A stretch of 62,599 nucleotides of DNA from Candidatus Fermentithermobacillaceae bacterium. Lineage in GTDB: Bacteria; Bacillota; Sulfobacillia; Fermentithermobacillales; Fermentithermobacillaceae. This document shows positions 34,671 through 45,085 of this stretch, piece after piece. The notes beneath the pieces were generated by a model, which saw nothing but the letters and a program-made list of their open reading frames with translations, searched no databases and was not told the origin of the DNA. The DNA is taken from the NCBI GenBank assembly GCA_012842685.1, contig DUSI01000007.1, forward strand, positions 1-62,599, written 5' to 3'. Every line of letters starts with the position of its first letter. Position 1 is the stretch's first letter. A program made the translations under genes and the position numbers.

Positions 34671-35486
34671 GTGGCGAAGGAACTCGTTGGTCCCAGCGAC
34701 GACATCAAGAGCTACGGTGCAGACTACGTTTATTTCTGCCTGAAGCTCAAGAAACTCACGGGGATTGACCTCTCTTCGTACAAGCCCCGGCAGATGCACC
34801 GGAGGCTGGAAAACTACCGTAACCGGCTTGGGTTTACCGACTTCTACGCGTTTTCAGTTGCGATCCAGAAGGACGAGGGGAAGCTCCGGGCGCTCCTGGA
34901 TTTCATCACCATCAACGTGTCCGAGTTCTTCCGGAACCCCGAGCAATGGAAGGTTCTAAAGGAATCAGTTCTTCCTCCGATCTTGGCATATAGGAGGGGC
35001 AAGCCCGTCCGGATATGGAGCGCCGGGTCGTCGGCGGGGCAAGAGGCCTACTCGTTGGCGATAACGGTGCTGGATGCAGGGGGTGTGCCCCAGGTCCTGG
35101 GGACAGACATAGACCAGGCCAGCCTCGAAAAGGCCAGGGCAGGGGTTTATTCAAAGGAAGAGATTAAGGGCCTGAGCAGGTTTTACCTGGCTAAGTATTT
35201 TGAGCCGCACGGAGATGGATACAGGGTCCAAGATGTCCTGAGGCGGGTAGTTTCGTTTGAGAGGCGGAACCTCCTCACCGACGAGTATCCCAGGGACCTG
35301 GACCTGGCCGTGTGCAGAAATGTTCTCATCTACTTCACCGAGCAGGGCAAGCAGCGGGTCTTGAGAGGCTTGGCTGAGTCCTTGAGGCCCGGAGGGGTGT
35401 TGTTCACAGGCGCCACCGAACCGGTTTTCAACCCGGCGGCCTACGGGCTTACCCAGATTTATCCGTTCTTTTACCAGCGAAGTTAG
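34671..35486 (+). CDS. cheR: chemoreceptor methyltransferase CheR
   Basis: 271-aa SAM-dependent glutamyl O-methyltransferase. The N-terminal helical domain (about 15-80) precedes ITINVSEFFRNPEQW. The SAM loop WSAGSSAGQEAYSLA is at about 106-120, and LDLAVCRNVLIYF is the catalytic-fold strand. Complete. With CheB and CheD it gives a full receptor-adaptation set. Confidence 0.95.
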   Translation: MAKELVGPSDDIKSYGADYVYFCLKLKKLTGIDLSSYKPRQMHRRLENYRNRLGFTDFYAFSVAIQKDEGKLRALLDFITINVSEFFRNPEQWKVLKESVLPPILAYRRGKPVRIWSAGSSAGQEAYSLAITVLDAGGVPQVLGTDIDQASLEKARAGVYSKEEIKGLSRFYLAKYFEPHGDGYRVQDVLRRVVSFERRNLLTDEYPRDLDLAVCRNVLIYFTEQGKQRVLRGLAESLRPGGVLFTGATEPVFNPAAYGLTQIYPFFYQRS

Positions 35487-35500
35487 GAGGTAATGTCTCT

Positions 35501-35974
35501 ATGTTGAAAGCGGGACTCGTAAATCCGTTCGTCGAATCGGCTTACAAGTTCCTCCGAGATGAAGTCCACATGGAGGTGACAAGGGGCCAGCTGAGGCTCG
35601 AATCCTCCAAAGCGACCGAGGGGGAGATCAACGTAGCCCTCGGCGTCACGGGAGACGCCGAAGGCATCGTGATCTACAGCATGTCTGAGAAGGTAGCCAA
35701 AGCCATCGCCTCGGCGCTCATCGGCGACGCCGTCCCCGTGTTTGACGAGCTCGCAGAGTCGTCCATAGCGGAGATGGGCAATATCATCACGGGTCAGGCT
35801 GCTGCCGGGCTTGAGGAACACGGGTATATCTGCAAACTCACCCCGCCCACCATCATCGCGGGTAAGGGCGTAATGATCTCTACGGTAGACATACAGCGGC
35901 TGGTTATCCCCATAGAGCTTCCTGTGGGGCTGATGGAGATATCCGTGGCGCTCCGCTACTACAACAGGAAGTAA
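35501..35974 (+). CDS. cheX: CheX-type CheY-P phosphatase
   Basis: 157-aa CheC/CheX-family protein. The active-site motif is in ESSIAEMGNIITGQAA (E-x-x-N, about 87-102). Members dimerise and dephosphorylate CheY. AGGAGG lies 9 nt before the ATG. It gives the operon a second phosphatase beside CheC. A terminator follows at 36004, so this is the last gene of the operon. Confidence 0.85.
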   Translation: MLKAGLVNPFVESAYKFLRDEVHMEVTRGQLRLESSKATEGEINVALGVTGDAEGIVIYSMSEKVAKAIASALIGDAVPVFDELAESSIAEMGNIITGQAAAGLEEHGYICKLTPPTIIAGKGVMISTVDIQRLVIPIELPVGLMEISVALRYYNRK

Positions 35975-36003
35975 GCCATCAAGGTTTGATATACCGGACT
36001 TGA

Positions 36004-36035
36004 CCGAGGTCCTCCACGGGCCTCGGCGTTTTCTT
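36004..36035 (+). terminator. terminator of the chemotaxis operon
   Basis: CCGAGG (36004-36009) pairs with CCTCGG (36021-36026) and is followed by CGTTTTCTT. Flanking bases extend the stem slightly. Confidence 0.65.
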
Positions 36036-36179
36036 GCGCTGACGGGCGCGTTCACCAAAAGTACTGATATACTGGGGAAAATGGAACACCCGCAGGGCTT
36101 TGGGCGTCGATCCGAGAAGGACCCTCGGAAACGAGGAGCGACCTGAAGGCCATGAGGAACCGGATGGGGGAGCCGCCAG

Positions 36180-37745
36180 ATGCGCAGCAGAAGGGCACGG
36201 AAAAGGGAGTCGGACCTACTTAAGCAGCTCGAACTCTTGGCAGGCCCGGGCGACGGGAGAGACACGGGAGGGCGCAGTGCCGGCAGTCTTGCCGGTAGCC
36301 CGGCGGACGATGGGATGAGTCTCCCTGGCGGTCGCCCTTCGAGGGCGCGCGCCGAGGTCGCGGCCACAGCGACGAGAAGCGCGGCGAGGCGGAGGAAGAG
36401 ACCCGCTGTGAAGTGGGGTGACCTGGTAGCGGTCTTCTTGGTGCTCGCGCTGTCGTGCATAGCTGCCTACAACCAGGGTCTCCTGGACAGTGTGCTTGCG
36501 AGGCTCGGGTGGTCAGCCTCCGGTGCCACGGGTGATGTGGGACAGTCAGGCCAGCCCGGGACTCCGGAGCAAGGTGCCCCAGGCGAATGGACGCCATCTC
36601 AGACCGGGCAAACTGGTGAGACGGGGGGCAGCGGCCAAGGAGGTTCCACGCTCCCTTCGGGACGGCCCGGCGAAGAGGGCGATTCCGGAGGACCGGGCGA
36701 ACCCGGCCAGCCCGATGGGCCTCTGGCGCCCCTCGAGATGGCTCTTTCTGCCCGCGCTTTGTACCTGACGATGGATACGGCAGGTACCCCCTCCCGCATG
36801 GCGTCTATCATGAAATACGTGAGAGCCCACGAGGGGCTCAACTCCTTTGTAATCGATATCAAAGACAATAACGGCCGCGTCCCGGCCAGGCCCCCCGAGC
36901 ACATCCCGGCTAAGGCGGCGGGGTACAGCCACCTGCCCGGCCTCATAAAGATCCTCGCCGACCTGGACTACTACATGATCGCGCGGATCGTCGCTTTTCA
37001 GGATCCATACCGCGCGGAGCAGGAACCGGAACGAGCCATACGCCGGGCCGACGGCAGCCTGTGGCGTGACCGCGACGGCAGGTTGTGGCTCAACCCTTAC
37101 GACAAGAAGAACTGGGAGTACGTGAGGGACATAGCCCTCTGGGCCGTGGAGATGGGTTTCCACGAGATCCAGCTGGACTATGTGAGGTTCCCCGACAGCG
37201 CCAGGGGTCTCGAGACGTCGGGTACCGTCATCATGCCGGGCTACGAGGAGTACGAGAGCAGGGGGGACTGCATCGCGGCTTTCCTTGAATACATGAGCGA
37301 AGCCCTGGAAGGTAAGGCCTACCTGGGCGCCGACATCTTCGGCTTTGCGACTATCGCCTCAGACGATATGGGAATCGGCCACAAATGGGAGCAGCTCGCA
37401 GACAAGGTGGACTTCATGTGTCCCATGGTTTACCCATCCCACTACTACAACCCCGGCATCTATGGTTTTCAGGTGCCGGAAGCCCATCCCTACGAAGTTG
37501 TGTACAAGGCCATGGGGGAAGCCCTTGAGAGGTCGGAGGGCCTGAGGGCCAAGGTAAGGCCCTGGCTCCAGGATTTCTCGCTGCGGATCAAGTACGGCTC
37601 AAAGGAAGTTTCCGATCAGATACGGGCTACCTTCGAACGCGGGATCACTACCTACATGCTCTGGAACCCCGCGAATGTCTATACCGACGGAGTGGACTAC
37701 GTGCCCGAGGTGGAGGTCTTGCCTGAGGACGCAGACACGGGTTAA
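36180..37745 (+). CDS. membrane-anchored putative glycoside hydrolase (DUF4015/GHL-like)
   Basis: 521-aa protein. An Arg/Ala-rich cytosolic N-terminus (about 1-78) and one membrane helix (about 80-98) precede a Gly/Pro/Gln/Ser-rich collagen-like linker (about 108-185, many GxPG steps). A TIM-barrel domain (about 190-515) resembles DUF4015 putative glycosidases, with conserved acidic segments FVIDIKDNNG, IQLDYVRFP and ADIFGF. The likely role is in cell-wall or polysaccharide hydrolysis outside the membrane. The alternating Gly/Pro linker is unusually long. The start is uncertain; the G-rich stretch 36165-36172 acts as SD. Confidence 0.8.
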   Translation: MRSRRARKRESDLLKQLELLAGPGDGRDTGGRSAGSLAGSPADDGMSLPGGRPSRARAEVAATATRSAARRRKRPAVKWGDLVAVFLVLALSCIAAYNQGLLDSVLARLGWSASGATGDVGQSGQPGTPEQGAPGEWTPSQTGQTGETGGSGQGGSTLPSGRPGEEGDSGGPGEPGQPDGPLAPLEMALSARALYLTMDTAGTPSRMASIMKYVRAHEGLNSFVIDIKDNNGRVPARPPEHIPAKAAGYSHLPGLIKILADLDYYMIARIVAFQDPYRAEQEPERAIRRADGSLWRDRDGRLWLNPYDKKNWEYVRDIALWAVEMGFHEIQLDYVRFPDSARGLETSGTVIMPGYEEYESRGDCIAAFLEYMSEALEGKAYLGADIFGFATIASDDMGIGHKWEQLADKVDFMCPMVYPSHYYNPGIYGFQVPEAHPYEVVYKAMGEALERSEGLRAKVRPWLQDFSLRIKYGSKEVSDQIRATFERGITTYMLWNPANVYTDGVDYVPEVEVLPEDADTG

Positions 37746-37868
37746 CAGGTACCTTGCCTGCCCGCGTACCGTTTCGCGTGTCCCAGGCACGGGCGCTATC
37801 CGCCTCGCTGTTAACATAACCTCTTTTCCCTACATACCATGGAGAGCACAGGGAAAGGAGGTATCAGC

Positions 37869-38429
37869 GTGCTCAAGATAAGTCCCGCCTGCAAAGTGCT
37901 GGAGAAAGTCGATAGCATCTTGGACCTGCTCAAAAGCCCACGGTTTGGCCTGAAGGAGATCAAAGACGAAGTCCGGGATATTGAGGAAGCCGTCAGTAAC
38001 CTCACGCCCGTGAAAGGGCCTCTCACAACCGGACCGCTGGCCCTGACCGGCCCCGCGAGCATCCAGGTCTCTGTCCAGAACACCGGCAGGGGCTGCGTAG
38101 ATGCGGTCGTAAGGGTGTTCGACGTCGGTTGCTGTCCGCCGAAGCAGGTAGATCGGGCAGTCCTCCGGAACATCGGACGCTGCTGTGCCGAGCAGGCAGT
38201 GGTCACGGCACCTTCGGGCATCTTCGAGGTCGCCGTCTGCCCCAAGCCTGATAGGGCCGCCATAAGGGCCTTTGTGACCGTCCAACCGCTGGTGAACGGC
38301 ACGGTGACCGATAGCCCGCTCCGTTACAGGACTTGCGACCTGCTTCCTCTCGTATGCCCCTTCTGCAAGAAGGAGAAGGACCGCTGCGAACCGTGTGACG
38401 CGGAAAGCGTCGAAAGCTGCGAAAACTAA
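37869..38429 (+). CDS. Cys-rich protein of unknown function
   Basis: 186-aa protein, no signal peptide. A helical N-terminal segment (about 8-50) precedes a beta-rich domain with regularly spaced Val/Thr (TGPASIQVSVQNTGRG). The C-terminus is rich in Cys: GCCPP, GRCCAEQ, CDLLPLVCPFC and CEPCDAESVESC, about 15 Cys in all. The late CPFCKK...CEPC pattern could bind metal. GTG 37869 has AAAGGAGG 7 nt upstream; an upstream ATG at 37839 lacks one. It recalls spore-coat or exosporium proteins in composition only; I do not recognise the family. Confidence 0.6.
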   Translation: MLKISPACKVLEKVDSILDLLKSPRFGLKEIKDEVRDIEEAVSNLTPVKGPLTTGPLALTGPASIQVSVQNTGRGCVDAVVRVFDVGCCPPKQVDRAVLRNIGRCCAEQAVVTAPSGIFEVAVCPKPDRAAIRAFVTVQPLVNGTVTDSPLRYRTCDLLPLVCPFCKKEKDRCEPCDAESVESCEN

Positions 38430-38456
38430 AGAGGGTGAAGATTGCCATACAAGGAT

Positions 38457-38492
38457 AGACTCCGCTCCGGCACAAGCCAGCGAGCGGAGTCT
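38457..38492. terminator. bidirectional hairpin between the Cys-rich gene and guaB
   Basis: Perfect 11-bp stem AGACTCCGCTC (38457-38467) with GAGCGGAGTCT (38482-38492), 14-nt loop. T-tracts on either side are poor, but the position between convergent stops supports a shared terminator. Confidence 0.6.
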
Positions 38493-38508
38493 CCTTATCT
38501 GGAGGTTT

Positions 38509-40030
<1,522 letters not shown>

Positions 40031-40050
40031 TATGTAAATTGTTTGGTTAT

Positions 40051-40079
40051 TTCACTGTGCCTGCCAGAGACTGTATACT
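40051..40079 (+). promoter_or_regulatory. sigma-A promoter of the M20D amidohydrolase
   Basis: TTCACT (40051-40056), 17-bp spacer, TATACT (40074-40079). It is divergent from the guaB promoter, with start points about 90 bp apart. Confidence 0.5.
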
Positions 40080-40129
40080 GTTTGTGTCATCGAGAACTAT
40101 CTCTTCATCATCCACCGGAGGTGCCGCCA

Positions 40130-41332
40130 GTGAACGAAAACTCGAAAGAGAAGCAAGACAAGAAGCCTGAGATAGTGAAAGCTGTCGATTCTTTGCGTCC
40201 GGTAATCGAGGACATCGCCGTTTCCCTGTACAAGAACCCCGAGACGGGCCTCAATGAGTATTTCGCGTCTGAAAAATTGACGGGCATCTTGAAGGAAAAC
40301 GGGTTCTCAGTGGAAGCCGGCGTCGCCGACCTCCCGACCGCTTTCGTCGCGCGGGTGGGGGCAAACAGGCCGAACATAGCCTTCATGGCAGAGTATGATG
40401 CCCTTCCGGGGATAGGCCACGGGTGCGGGCACAACCTCATGGCTGCCGTCGCCGTAGCGGCAGGCATAGCCATGTCCAGGGTCTGTCCTCCCGAAGAGTG
40501 CGGGGCTTCCTGGACTGTCCTCGGCACTCCGGCGGAGGAAACCGTGGGCGGAAAAGTGATCATGGTTGAAAAGGGAGTGTTCAAGGACGTAGACGCGGCC
40601 TTCATAGCCCATCCGGGCCAGACAAACAGCGTGGGCGGAGGCGTCTACTGGGCTTCCCACCCTCTGGAGATAACCTTCCACGGCAGGACTTCCCACGCGG
40701 GCGGGAATCCCGAAGCAGGCATAAACGCGCTTGACGCGTGCGTTCATGCCTACATAGCCATAAGGAATCTGCGGAACCACCTAAAGGACTCCGTGCGCAT
40801 AGCCGGGATCATCACCCACGGGGGGCATGCCCAAAACATAGTGCCCGACGTCGCCCAGATGAGGTTCACTTTGCGTTCCACCGACTGGCGGTACCTCGAA
40901 AATGTGGTTATCCCCAAAGTGAAGCAGGCCGCCGAAGGCGCGGCCCAGATGGTCGGCTGTACTGTGGATTTCCGCCACCACGAGATGCTTTTCAGGGAGA
41001 CCCTCGAGTATCCTGTGCTGAAGAGGATCTGCGCCCAGAACTTCGCGTACGTAGGTGCAGAGGTTCCTCCTCCGGATCCTTCCTACGCAGGAGGCGGCGT
41101 TACGGACGTAGGCAGCGTGACGTGGGTCGTGCCGGCGATACAGATAGGCTTTAGCGCCACTTCCGCGAGGGGACACTCGGTTGAGTTCGCCGAATCCACG
41201 GTCACCCCGCGGGGGATCGACGCAGCCGTGATGGCCGCGAAGGTGCTGGCCCTTTCGGCCTACGATATCGTCGCGGAGCCTCACCTCCTCGAAGAGGCAA
41301 AAGCCCACCTCAGGGAAAGACTGAGCACGTAG
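40130..41332 (+). CDS. M20D amidohydrolase (AbgB/peptidase M20 family)
   Basis: 400-aa di-zinc aminoacylase-like enzyme. Metal-site blocks are seen: AEYDALPGIGHGCGHN (about 85-100), GTPAEETVGGK, the His of FIAHPGQT, and HGRTSHAGGNPEAG for the lid/dimerisation domain. The closing ARGHSVEF segment is typical of AbgB-like members. It cleaves N-acyl amino acids or aminobenzoyl-type amides; substrate not determinable. GTG 40130 has CCGGAGG 8 nt upstream. It has its own promoter and is not obviously part of the ABC locus 68 nt downstream, though read-through is possible. Confidence 0.88.
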   Translation: MNENSKEKQDKKPEIVKAVDSLRPVIEDIAVSLYKNPETGLNEYFASEKLTGILKENGFSVEAGVADLPTAFVARVGANRPNIAFMAEYDALPGIGHGCGHNLMAAVAVAAGIAMSRVCPPEECGASWTVLGTPAEETVGGKVIMVEKGVFKDVDAAFIAHPGQTNSVGGGVYWASHPLEITFHGRTSHAGGNPEAGINALDACVHAYIAIRNLRNHLKDSVRIAGIITHGGHAQNIVPDVAQMRFTLRSTDWRYLENVVIPKVKQAAEGAAQMVGCTVDFRHHEMLFRETLEYPVLKRICAQNFAYVGAEVPPPDPSYAGGGVTDVGSVTWVVPAIQIGFSATSARGHSVEFAESTVTPRGIDAAVMAAKVLALSAYDIVAEPHLLEEAKAHLRERLST

Positions 41333-41399
41333 GCCAATGGGCAGGAGTATTTCGTGAGGCGGAGAAGCAATCATCAATTCGCGCTTTGGGGGTATACCC

Positions 41400-42122
41400 A
41401 TGGACCAGCCCATCCTACGCACCGTGAACCTCCGGAAGTCTTTCTTCCTGGGTCAGACAATCTATGCCGTAAACGACGTGAACCTTGAGGTCGACCAGGG
41501 CGAATTTGTGGTGATCATGGGGCCGTCGGGGAGCGGAAAGAGCACCTTGCTTTCCCTCCTGGGAGGGCTGGACCGGCCCCAGTCGGGGGACGTGATCCTG
41601 GACGGGGAGAGGTACTCCAAGCTTTCCGAGAATGGCCTCGCCAGGATCCGCAGGAACAAGGTGGGGTTCGTGTTCCAGTTCTTCAACCTCATACCTCACC
41701 TCACCGCCCTTGAGAACGTCATGCTTCCGATGAGGTTTGGGAAGCTCACCAAGCGCCAGATGGAAGATAGGGCGAGGGAACTCCTGGAAACGGTCGGCCT
41801 TGGCGCCAGGAAGAACCACAAGCCTCCGGAGCTCTCCGGAGGGGAGCAGCAGCGGGTCGCCATCGCCAGGGCCCTGGCCAACGAGCCTGCGGTTGTCCTC
41901 GCCGACGAACCCACGGGCAACCTCGACAGGAAGACTTCCGCCGAGATAGGCGAGATATTCCACAGGCTGAACAGTGAGAAGGGACAGACGTTCGTTATCG
42001 TTTCCCACGATCCGTCCCTCACGAAGTGGGCCCACAGGGTGGTGAACATGCTCGACGGGCGGATCGTCGAGATAACCGGAGGGGGCATGGAGGGCGTTCC
42101 TCTCACCCCCCTACACAGCTAG
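41400..42122 (+). CDS. ABC transporter ATPase, LolD/MacB type (copy 1)
   Basis: 240-aa ATPase: Walker A GPSGSGKS (about 41-48), Q-loop FVFQFFNLIPH, signature LSGGEQQ (about 142), Walker B VVLADEPTG and the H-loop SHD. This is the lipoprotein/macrolide-exporter (FtsE/LolD/MacB) subgroup, which powers mechanotransmission across the membrane without moving substrate through a channel. No permease follows it directly; a GlmL-like gene starts 15 nt later. The closest permeases are at 47334 and 49427. It is 55-60 percent like copy 2 by eye. Confidence 0.93.
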   Translation: MDQPILRTVNLRKSFFLGQTIYAVNDVNLEVDQGEFVVIMGPSGSGKSTLLSLLGGLDRPQSGDVILDGERYSKLSENGLARIRRNKVGFVFQFFNLIPHLTALENVMLPMRFGKLTKRQMEDRARELLETVGLGARKNHKPPELSGGEQQRVAIARALANEPAVVLADEPTGNLDRKTSAEIGEIFHRLNSEKGQTFVIVSHDPSLTKWAHRVVNMLDGRIVEITGGGMEGVPLTPLHS

Positions 42123-42137
42123 GAAGGATTGCTGGAG

Positions 42138-43853
42138 ATGGTAAGAAGATACGTTCACTTGGATATCGGTACCACGGTCACCAGGGCCAGAGCGTGGGAC
42201 GTTTCAGGTCGCAGGGCTGAGCTCAAGGGTTACGCTCTTGCCCCCACACCGCCGCCCTCGGATGATGCCGATCTAACGGAGGGTGTTCGCCTCGCGTATT
42301 CGGAACTGACGTCGCGCCTGGGGGAAAGCCGGTTTGACCCGGAAGAGGTCTTGGTTACGGTGAGCGCGGGAGGAGAGCCTAAGGTCGCGTGCGCCGGAGT
42401 CGTGAAGGGGATTTCGGGAGACTCGGCGAGGAGGGCCGCCCTTTCCGCTGGGGCCACGGTGACGGACCTTCTGGCCGTCGACGACGGTCGTTTCGAGTAC
42501 CAGCGTATCCTTGACCTCAAGAGACAAGACATATCCATGGTCTTGATGGCCGGAGGCGTGGACGAAGAGATAATCGGGCAGGGTCGCCACCAGCTCTACA
42601 ACGTGGCGCGGGTCGTCGCCCAAGGCCTGCCTGAGCGGAGGGGGACGGGGAAGAGAGTACCCGTGGTCTACGCCGCTTCGGTGGATGGCCGCGAAGAAGT
42701 GAGCAAGATCTTCGGTGATTCGATCCAAGTCGTCTGGACAGAGAACGTGAGGTCCCGCCTGGAAGAGGAGAACCTCGACCCGGCCAGGGACGCCGTGCTG
42801 GGAGTCTTTTCATCGAGCATAAGGCAAGACCCGAGATTCACCGGTCTCGGCCGGTTCGGGGCAGCCAAGGTGCTCCCCTCGGGTCATGCCCTGGGGCTTG
42901 CGGTCCGCAGGATTGCCGAAAGCCTCGGGCAGAACGTGATGGTGATCTCCCTGGATGGAGACGCCGTCCAGGTACTGACGGTTATCAAGGGGGTTTTCAC
43001 CAGGACGGTAACTCCCGTAACCCTCGTAGGAGCCAAAGATGTGGCCAGGTGGCTTCCTTCGGCGAGGCTCGCCGGCCTGCTTGAAGACACGCTCGCCTGC
43101 TGGAAGATGGCGCCCGGGTCGCTCCCTGCTTCCTGGGATGACCTGGCGGTCTATTTGGCCGTGCAGAAGCAGGCGCTTCTTGAGGCGATCCGCGAGCACT
43201 CGTCTACCGCCATCGAGCTCCGCGGCATCCACAGGCAAAGGCAGATCGGAGAGACCTTCCAGGTAAACGTCAAAGGTGGGGACACCCTGGTCAGGATGGA
43301 GCGGATAGGTACCGTATGCGTGACCGGGTACTTGGCCGGGCTCCTTTCTCCCGCGGCGCACGTTTCCCTGCTCGTGGATGCCCTGGATGATCACGGGGCC
43401 ACGAAGGTTTACCTGGACAGAGACGGTATCTTGGAATCCCTGGCTGCAGTCTCGAATGATGGCGCTATCATGCCCGGCGACGCGCTCTCTCCGGTCGCGC
43501 TCTTGCTAAGCCCCGGGAGAAACGAGGAGCGCGTCGGACCTAAGTGGGCATTCCTGCGGGCGGGCCCGGCTCCCGAACCGCTACAGGTGGTCCAGGGAGA
43601 GATATCTCGAGTACCCATCCCAGCCGGCAAGCGGCCGGTCGTCGAACTCCACCCGTCGGCGAGGGGAGACGTGGGAGACGGCGAGGGCCGTCGGGTTGCC
43701 GTCCTTGCCGAAGGCTTTGGTTCTATCTACGTGGATGCCAGACCGCGGGGCAGGAGGACGGGCGACCTCTACCGCGAGAACGTTAGGACATACAGGGCGC
43801 TGGGAGTGTTTCCCGAGGATGTCCTGGCAGGATGGGAAAGGGGGGCTAGATGA
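42138..43853 (+). CDS. GlmL/MutL-like ASKHA protein with degenerate phosphate-2 motif (copy 1)
   Basis: 571-aa protein related to the GlmL-family gene at 50142. The phosphate-1 loop is present (LDIGTTVT, about 8-15). SAGGEP, MAGGVDEE and VVYAASVDGREEV correspond to SSAGGG, TGGTDGG and VIYAGNVDARDMV of copy 2. The phosphate-2 block, DIGGATTDV in copy 2, is here SLDGDAVQVL, so ATP hydrolysis may be lost. A C-terminal part of about 200 residues is specific to these longer members. ATG 42138 has GGAAGG 10 nt upstream. It overlaps the next gene by 4 nt (ATGA). Function unknown; no B12 mutase is nearby. Confidence 0.75.
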   Translation: MVRRYVHLDIGTTVTRARAWDVSGRRAELKGYALAPTPPPSDDADLTEGVRLAYSELTSRLGESRFDPEEVLVTVSAGGEPKVACAGVVKGISGDSARRAALSAGATVTDLLAVDDGRFEYQRILDLKRQDISMVLMAGGVDEEIIGQGRHQLYNVARVVAQGLPERRGTGKRVPVVYAASVDGREEVSKIFGDSIQVVWTENVRSRLEEENLDPARDAVLGVFSSSIRQDPRFTGLGRFGAAKVLPSGHALGLAVRRIAESLGQNVMVISLDGDAVQVLTVIKGVFTRTVTPVTLVGAKDVARWLPSARLAGLLEDTLACWKMAPGSLPASWDDLAVYLAVQKQALLEAIREHSSTAIELRGIHRQRQIGETFQVNVKGGDTLVRMERIGTVCVTGYLAGLLSPAAHVSLLVDALDDHGATKVYLDRDGILESLAAVSNDGAIMPGDALSPVALLLSPGRNEERVGPKWAFLRAGPAPEPLQVVQGEISRVPIPAGKRPVVELHPSARGDVGDGEGRRVAVLAEGFGSIYVDARPRGRRTGDLYRENVRTYRALGVFPEDVLAGWERGAR

Positions 43854-45073
43854 TGGCGCTCTACGCTTTGAGCCGCCCGAGGGTCATGAAGGGCGCTTCC
43901 ATCAGGAGGCTGCGCATTTTCCCATCCGCCGGCGAGCCGCTGGTATCGCCAGGTTCGGAAGTCTCCGCCGAGACCATCATCGGCAAGTACTCATCGCGGC
44001 AGCGACTCAGGTATGTGAGGATGGAGTCTTCCGGCGAACAGATAATCGCGACTTTGCTCGTGACCGAAGGGCAGAAAGTAAAGCGCGGGGAAGTCCTCGG
44101 GTATTATTCGTACATGTTTGGCCTTGGCTACACCGAGTACACTTCGCCTTGCGACGGCGAGGTGGTGGAGATAAGCCACGCCACCGGACGCGTCGCGATA
44201 AGAGAAGAACCGTCTGAGCTGGCGTGCCACCTTCCCGGCACTGTCGAGCATGTGGACGCAGCCGTCGGAGTGCTGGTGCGTTCCCGGGGAGATATAGTCA
44301 TGGGCGCCGCAGGCGCGGGTTTCGCGCGGTCGGGTATCCTCGTGAGGAAAGCAGAGGACCCCGGCGAGGCCGTATCGCCTCAGAAGATCGGTCCGCAAGA
44401 CGCAGACCGGGTGATCCTCGCGGGTTCCACCGTGACTAGGGAGCTCTTGGAAGCGTGCCTAAGGTACCGGGTTTCGGGGATCGTCGCCGGGAGCGCTCCG
44501 GCGAGCGTGGTCGGGTGGTACGAAAACCTGGTACAGGAGCTGGACTGGGACGAGTTCCTGGCCAGGTATTGGACCAGGGAGCTCAAGAAGAGAGACGCGG
44601 CGGTGCCGCGTCCCACGGAGATCGCGCCTTCTCTTGTCCTGGTCGAAGGCTATGGGAAGATGCCCATGTCGGTCGAGGCGTTTGAATGCCTGAGGTCTTT
44701 CGAAGGCGAAAAGGTGTTCATAGACGGCGCCAGCCTACACCAGGTAGCTGCAGGCAGGTGGGACGCAGGGCCCTGCGTGATAAGACCTGTCCTCGATGAA
44801 GGAGATCTTGTGAGCGCCGGGGACGCGCCCGGAGATCGATGCCGAAACACCTCTTACGAGAACGGAAAGCGCAGCTTCCTGCGGGAGATAGCTCCAGGCG
44901 CGAGGGTAAGAGTCTTCGGCCTTACGTCCGGACCCGTCGAGGGCGTGGTTGAAGGATATGTCCAGGAAGGCCCGGACTTCCGGCCCATGGTTCCCGTGGA
45001 GCATGTCCGCGTCTCGACACTCACCGGCGAGAGGATTACCGTACCGGTGTTTAACGTGTATGTCTTGGAGTGA
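43850..45073 (+). CDS. barrel-sandwich/EGYG-MPM protein (copy 1), unknown function
   Basis: 407-aa cytosolic protein paralogous to the one at 51963. The N-terminal half has lipoyl-like barrel-sandwich features, with turns PGSEV, EGQKVKRGEVLGYY and YTSPCDGEVVEIS. The central part has VSGIVAG. The shared C-terminal signature is LVEGYGKMPM followed by FIDGASLHQVAAG (copy 2: VMEGFGPMPM and SIDGTTHIRAG). No catalytic residues are recognisable. The start overlaps the GlmL-like stop, so the pair is co-translated. The final domain is beta-rich and ends PVFNVYVLE. Confidence 0.7.
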   Translation: MMALYALSRPRVMKGASIRRLRIFPSAGEPLVSPGSEVSAETIIGKYSSRQRLRYVRMESSGEQIIATLLVTEGQKVKRGEVLGYYSYMFGLGYTEYTSPCDGEVVEISHATGRVAIREEPSELACHLPGTVEHVDAAVGVLVRSRGDIVMGAAGAGFARSGILVRKAEDPGEAVSPQKIGPQDADRVILAGSTVTRELLEACLRYRVSGIVAGSAPASVVGWYENLVQELDWDEFLARYWTRELKKRDAAVPRPTEIAPSLVLVEGYGKMPMSVEAFECLRSFEGEKVFIDGASLHQVAAGRWDAGPCVIRPVLDEGDLVSAGDAPGDRCRNTSYENGKRSFLREIAPGARVRVFGLTSGPVEGVVEGYVQEGPDFRPMVPVEHVRVSTLTGERITVPVFNVYVLE

Positions 45074-45085
45074 TCCGGCTATCGA

